NCBI GenBank assembly: GCA_014058105.1 | Contig: JACGCM010000304.1 | Location: 124,001-188,000, forward strand | From: Kingdonia uniflora | Lineage: Eukaryota; Streptophyta; Magnoliopsida; Ranunculales; Circaeasteraceae | Direction: 5' to 3' | Length of the DNA stretch: 64,000 nucleotides | Shown here: positions 60,994 to 64,000 of the stretch, one piece after another | Position numbering within the stretch: the first letter of the stretch is position 1 | Layout of the letters: the number at the start of each line of letters is the position of its first letter | Notes under the pieces: model-generated | The model's input: the letters and a program-made list of their open reading frames with translations, nothing else | Database searches by the model: none | Told to the model about the DNA's origin: nothing | Position numbers and translations under genes: made by a program

Positions 60994-61790
60994 GATGAAG
61001 GAAAGGGACTTTATTTTCTATTCATGAAAGCTGAAACAAAAACCCCATGAGGCTTACTAGCACGTCATGTTCTCACAAGCTACTGCAATAGTAAACAATT
61101 TAAGAGGAGGCCCTATGATCCTTACATGGTTTGCATTAGTCCAGATGAGTCCATTCCATGCCATGATTCCTTTTAAAGTATGTACTCCCAAATGCTTTGT
61201 GTCTATTATCAGAAAGAAGTACTCTGTGTAGGTTCAATATTTGCCTCTGGTCTTCTCCGAGCAATACATTTTCTTCAACTCAATTGGCAACAACTCGCTC
61301 AAGGCATAGCTACCGGAATCCTCGACCAAAAAATATCTGATCCATCTCTCCCCGAATGTATGTCTTCAAATATTCTTAAGCCAAACCCTGATCTTACTGA
61401 ATTCATCACCAATGAATGTTCTGGCTGGAACTGGGAAGGGATAATTACATAAATTTGGCCAACACATAGTTTCTTGACGTCACTGTTACGGGGGTCATGG
61501 TCCAATATATTCCTACTCTCAACTATTGCAGTGATGGCCTACCTATAACTTACACCGTGTATACGTCTTCAGAGTATTCCTTCGGCCTTAACCTCAAGCC
61601 GATGTGTGAACCCTCTAAGGTGTCTTATACTTTTATGCCCAACATGGGTTACTTAGATCAGTTCCTTCCTTAAGAATCCTCTACTCCCTCTCTAACAAAT
61701 GACTCATCACCGCCCCAACTATTAGAACTTATTCATCTTTAAATTGGGAAGGAATATGAACTCGTGATTATGACATATGCAGGACTGTGC
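60994..61790 (+). pseudogene. GH3 acyl-amido synthetase, central and C-terminal part, decayed
   Basis: It starts with DEGKGLYFLFMKAETKTP, repeating codons also present at 49682-49728. Then come a TGA, GLLARHVLTSYCNSKQFKRR, PYDPYMVCISPDESIPCHDSF, a TAA in place of Gln, SMYSQMLCVYYQKEVLCVGS and a long intact stretch to NWEGIIT (61180-61452). After a further stop and shifts, [39 protein letters not shown] and YELVIMTYAGLCHY are recognisable. It ends at about 61790 at another LTR. This covers most of the GH3 fold after the N-terminal part. Confidence 0.88.
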
Positions 61791-61809
61791 CATTATGTGA
61801 GGCTACCAT

Positions 61810-62330
61810 GTTCTTTATTCGAATAGACTTTGAGCATGTTCGAACAGACTTTGTTTTGTTCAAGCTGACTTAAAGTCTGTTCGAACAATTTACTCATATG
61901 GCCCTGTCGTTCGAATACACTTTTAATGTTTGTTCGAATACATTGTCAGTTCGAACAGACATTATGTCTGTTCGAACTGACATCGAGAAAAATCTTTTTT
62001 GAGTTTTGTTTGAAGCCTTTGGTTTGTCTCGAGATCTGAGTGATTGTATTTGGCTCTCCCAAGTATATAATGGGGAGTTAGGTTTTTTAGGAGCCACCTT
62101 TGGGAAGATCTTTTATGGGAGGAATTCTTGAAAGAGAAACCTCAATTGTTTGTCAAAATTGTAACATTGGTCTTTGAATAAACTTTATCTTTCTCTCTCT
62201 CTCTGTGGAGTAAGGCAATTGCCTAACCACCCTAAATCCTTATTATTTGTTGTTGATTTTGTATTCCAATTGTTTTTTTGTGCTCTAATCAAATCGAATC
62301 AGAGTTTGGCTTTCGCGGCGCAGATCAACA
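61810..62330 (+). mobile_element. 5' LTR of a third Copia element
   Basis: TG start near 61810 (TGTTCTTTATTCG) and CA end at 62330 (CAGATCAACA), followed by a good primer site. It contains several GTTCGAAC and TTCGAATA palindromes in its first 180 bp. The exact left end is approximate because it joins broken GH3 sequence. Confidence 0.65.
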
Positions 62331-62345
62331 ATTGGTATCAGAGCG
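62331..62345 (+). promoter_or_regulatory. Primer-binding site, tRNA-iMet type
   Basis: ATTGGTATCAGAGCG directly after the LTR end, a full match to the common plant Copia TGGTATCAGAGC primer site. Confidence 0.85.
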
Positions 62346-62446
62346 AGGTTATTTCCTCGGTGGTGCACGAATTTGAAGTAACATACACGTATCTCAATTT
62401 TAATTTGGGTTTTCAATTTGGTTAGTGTATAAAAATTGGAGGAACC

Positions 62447-63335
62447 ATGGTGGAAGGTGATGAACCTAGTTCCTCGATGCCTAAACGGAATACAATAGTG
62501 ATGTTTAACAACGTGAAGATCGAAGTTAAAAAATTTAACGGCACCAATAACTTTGGCATGTGGCGATCCGAGGTTATTGATGCCCTAAGTCAACAAGATT
62601 TAGACAAGGTGTTGGAGGACAAACTATAGAATATTGAGGAGAGTGTGTGAAAGAAGATGAACAAGAGGGCTTGTGGTCAAATTCGCTCATGCATTGCTCA
62701 AGACATTAAGTACTTTATAATGAATAAAACCTCGGCAAAGGAAATTTGAAAGATTCTAGAAGAGAGTATTTGGTGAAAAGCATCCAAAATCGACTCTATT
62801 TGAAAAGGAAGTTTTACCACTTCACAATGAGACAAAGGATTTCTATGTCGGAGCACTTGAATAAGTTTACTAAGTTATTAGCGGACTTGGCGAATCTAGA
62901 GGAGATTGTTGGCAATGAAGACAAAACACTTTTGTTCTTGAACTCGCTTCCCGAAGAGTTTGAGTATTTTGTTACAACGATAACTTACAATAAAAGTTTA
63001 TTGCAATACTCGGATGTAACTACGGCAGTGGTTAACCGTGAGTACCGGAAGAAAGAAAAATGTGAATCTGATAAGTCGACGTTCGAGATATTGACGGTTA
63101 GAAGAAGGTCTTCTGACAAATGGAAGTCGGGTAGTAATAACTCTCGAACAAAATCGAAAGGTCACGGTGGAAATTGAAACAACTTGGGAAAATACCAATG
63201 TACGTTTTGTAAAGAGACATGTCATTGTAAAAATGAATGTCACGCCCTTCTTAAGAAGAAGAAAGGGGAGAAATCGGGTTCTTCAGTAAATGTGGCTCAA
63301 GACACATCAAATGAAGGGCCATACACTCTTTAATG
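62447..63335 (+). pseudogene. Copia gag, third element, truncated
   Basis: The ATG at 62447 gives MVEGDEPSSSMPKR, then KKFNGTNNFGMWRSEVIDAL, stops at 62627 and after, then a frame at 62746-63177 with NRLYLKRKFYHFTM, LTKLL-type and FLNSLPEEFEYFVTTI strings of the UBN2-type Copia gag. A zinc-knuckle relic CTFCKETCHCKNEC follows, with the usual Gly-His partly changed. At about 63335 the element stops and LINE sequence begins, so the whole pol part is missing. Confidence 0.8.
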
Positions 63336-63339
63336 GATC

Positions 63340-63600
63340 CCAAGATCACAGCCACATATATCTTTTGCATCTTTACACCACTAAAAATTGAGATATTTAA
63401 TTGATAGAATGAGAGATATTTAATTGATAGAATGAAAGGCTCTCCCGTCCTTCAAATTTTCTAGCATTACGTTCACGCAAAATCGTCCACATCACAGCAA
63501 AAGGAATGAACATGTTACCTACGCCGACAAGGTTTCCCATGCTACAATTTGATAAAAGATCCTTACTATTCCTAACCATGGAATGTCCTTCAAACCATGC
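63340..63600 (-). pseudogene. LINE 3' fragment, second copy
   Basis: Minus-strand FIPFAVMWTILRERNARKFE and flanks match 46000-46225. About 24 bp around ATTTAATTGATAGAATGA are repeated in tandem here. It is part of a duplicated block, not a separate insertion, because the following flank also matches. Confidence 0.75.
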
Positions 63601-64000
63601 TATGCTCCAATTTGTTAAACTCGTTTAACAGCCAGCTAGCTTCATCTTCGTAATTAACAGAATATAAAAGTCTTGGCCTACATTGATAAGACTTTGCATA
63701 AAGGTTCGTATCTTTATGAAACCAAACCACTTAATTTTGAGCCTCTAAATCCATTTTGTCTCCTCCAATATAATAGTAACTTTTATCACTTAACTTCAAC
63801 CACAACAAAAATTACATCATTTTCAAACCCGAGAGAGAGAGGGAGAGGGTTTGGGTTTAGTATTTCAATTGAAGTTATGCTTCTGTGTTACCAGAGCTAT
63901 TTACTGAGAGCAATACAGGTGTGCAGTGATGTCTATTTAAACGTCACTTGGTGCAACGGAAATGTTTGTTTGTGATCGTAAACAGTTTGAGCATTTATAC
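63340..64000. repeat. Duplicate of the peroxidase 3'-flank block (45990-46625)
   Basis: LINE tail, the CTACATTGATAAGACTTTGC word, a GA tract (63832-63848) and TATTTCAATTGAAGTTATGC follow in the same order as at 46000-46620. At 46.6 kb this block is followed within 250 bp by the peroxidase stop codon. The window ends before that point. Confidence 0.85.

Overview
This is nuclear DNA of a plant, most likely a eudicot. The evidence is a four-exon class III peroxidase gene with GT/AG introns, GH3 (acyl-amido synthetase) gene pieces, Athila-like Ty3 and Copia LTR retrotransposons, plant LINEs with a C-terminal RNase H domain, tRNA-type SINEs, a MITE and a MULE-like element. The sequence is AT-rich and most of it is transposon-derived. 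I cannot name the species. The only host gene that looks intact is the peroxidase at 46867-48278 (minus strand).

Layout. 1-5220: 5' part of an Athila-like element on the minus strand (tRNA-Asp-type PBS), its LTR split by a solo LTR. 5529-9126: a decayed LINE. 8880-16191: a 4.9 kb segment (LINE 3' end, peroxidase pseudogenes, fragment of an unrelated gene) duplicated in tandem; the second copy has lost 2.45 kb. 15259-27366: solo LTRs with target-site duplications (TSDs), a MITE, a SINE and a degenerate LTR-like repeat. 27602-33845: a second SINE, the same gene fragment in the opposite orientation, a 106-bp tandem array, a peroxidase exon and a GH3 exon. 34189-44214: two related Athila-like elements in which I find no reverse transcriptase. 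44397-45622: a non-autonomous MULE-like element. 45850-49728: LINE tail, intact peroxidase and the start of a GH3 gene. 50042-60595: two Copia elements, one inserted exactly at the primer-binding site of the other. 60994-61790: rest of the GH3 pseudogene. 61810-63335: 5' part of another Copia element. 63340-64000: a repeat of the peroxidase 3' flank, which suggests another peroxidase copy just beyond the window.

The host content is best read as a decaying tandem cluster of peroxidase and GH3 genes. Peroxidase pieces occur at about 10.1, 11.4-12.2, 31.8-32.1 and 46.9-48.3 kb. GH3 pieces occur at 33.5-33.8, 49.0-49.7 and 61.0-61.8 kb. Repeated insertion, microhomology-type junctions and local array expansion have broken up every copy except one peroxidase. 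I found no CRISPR array, rRNA or tRNA gene, or prokaryotic-type operon.
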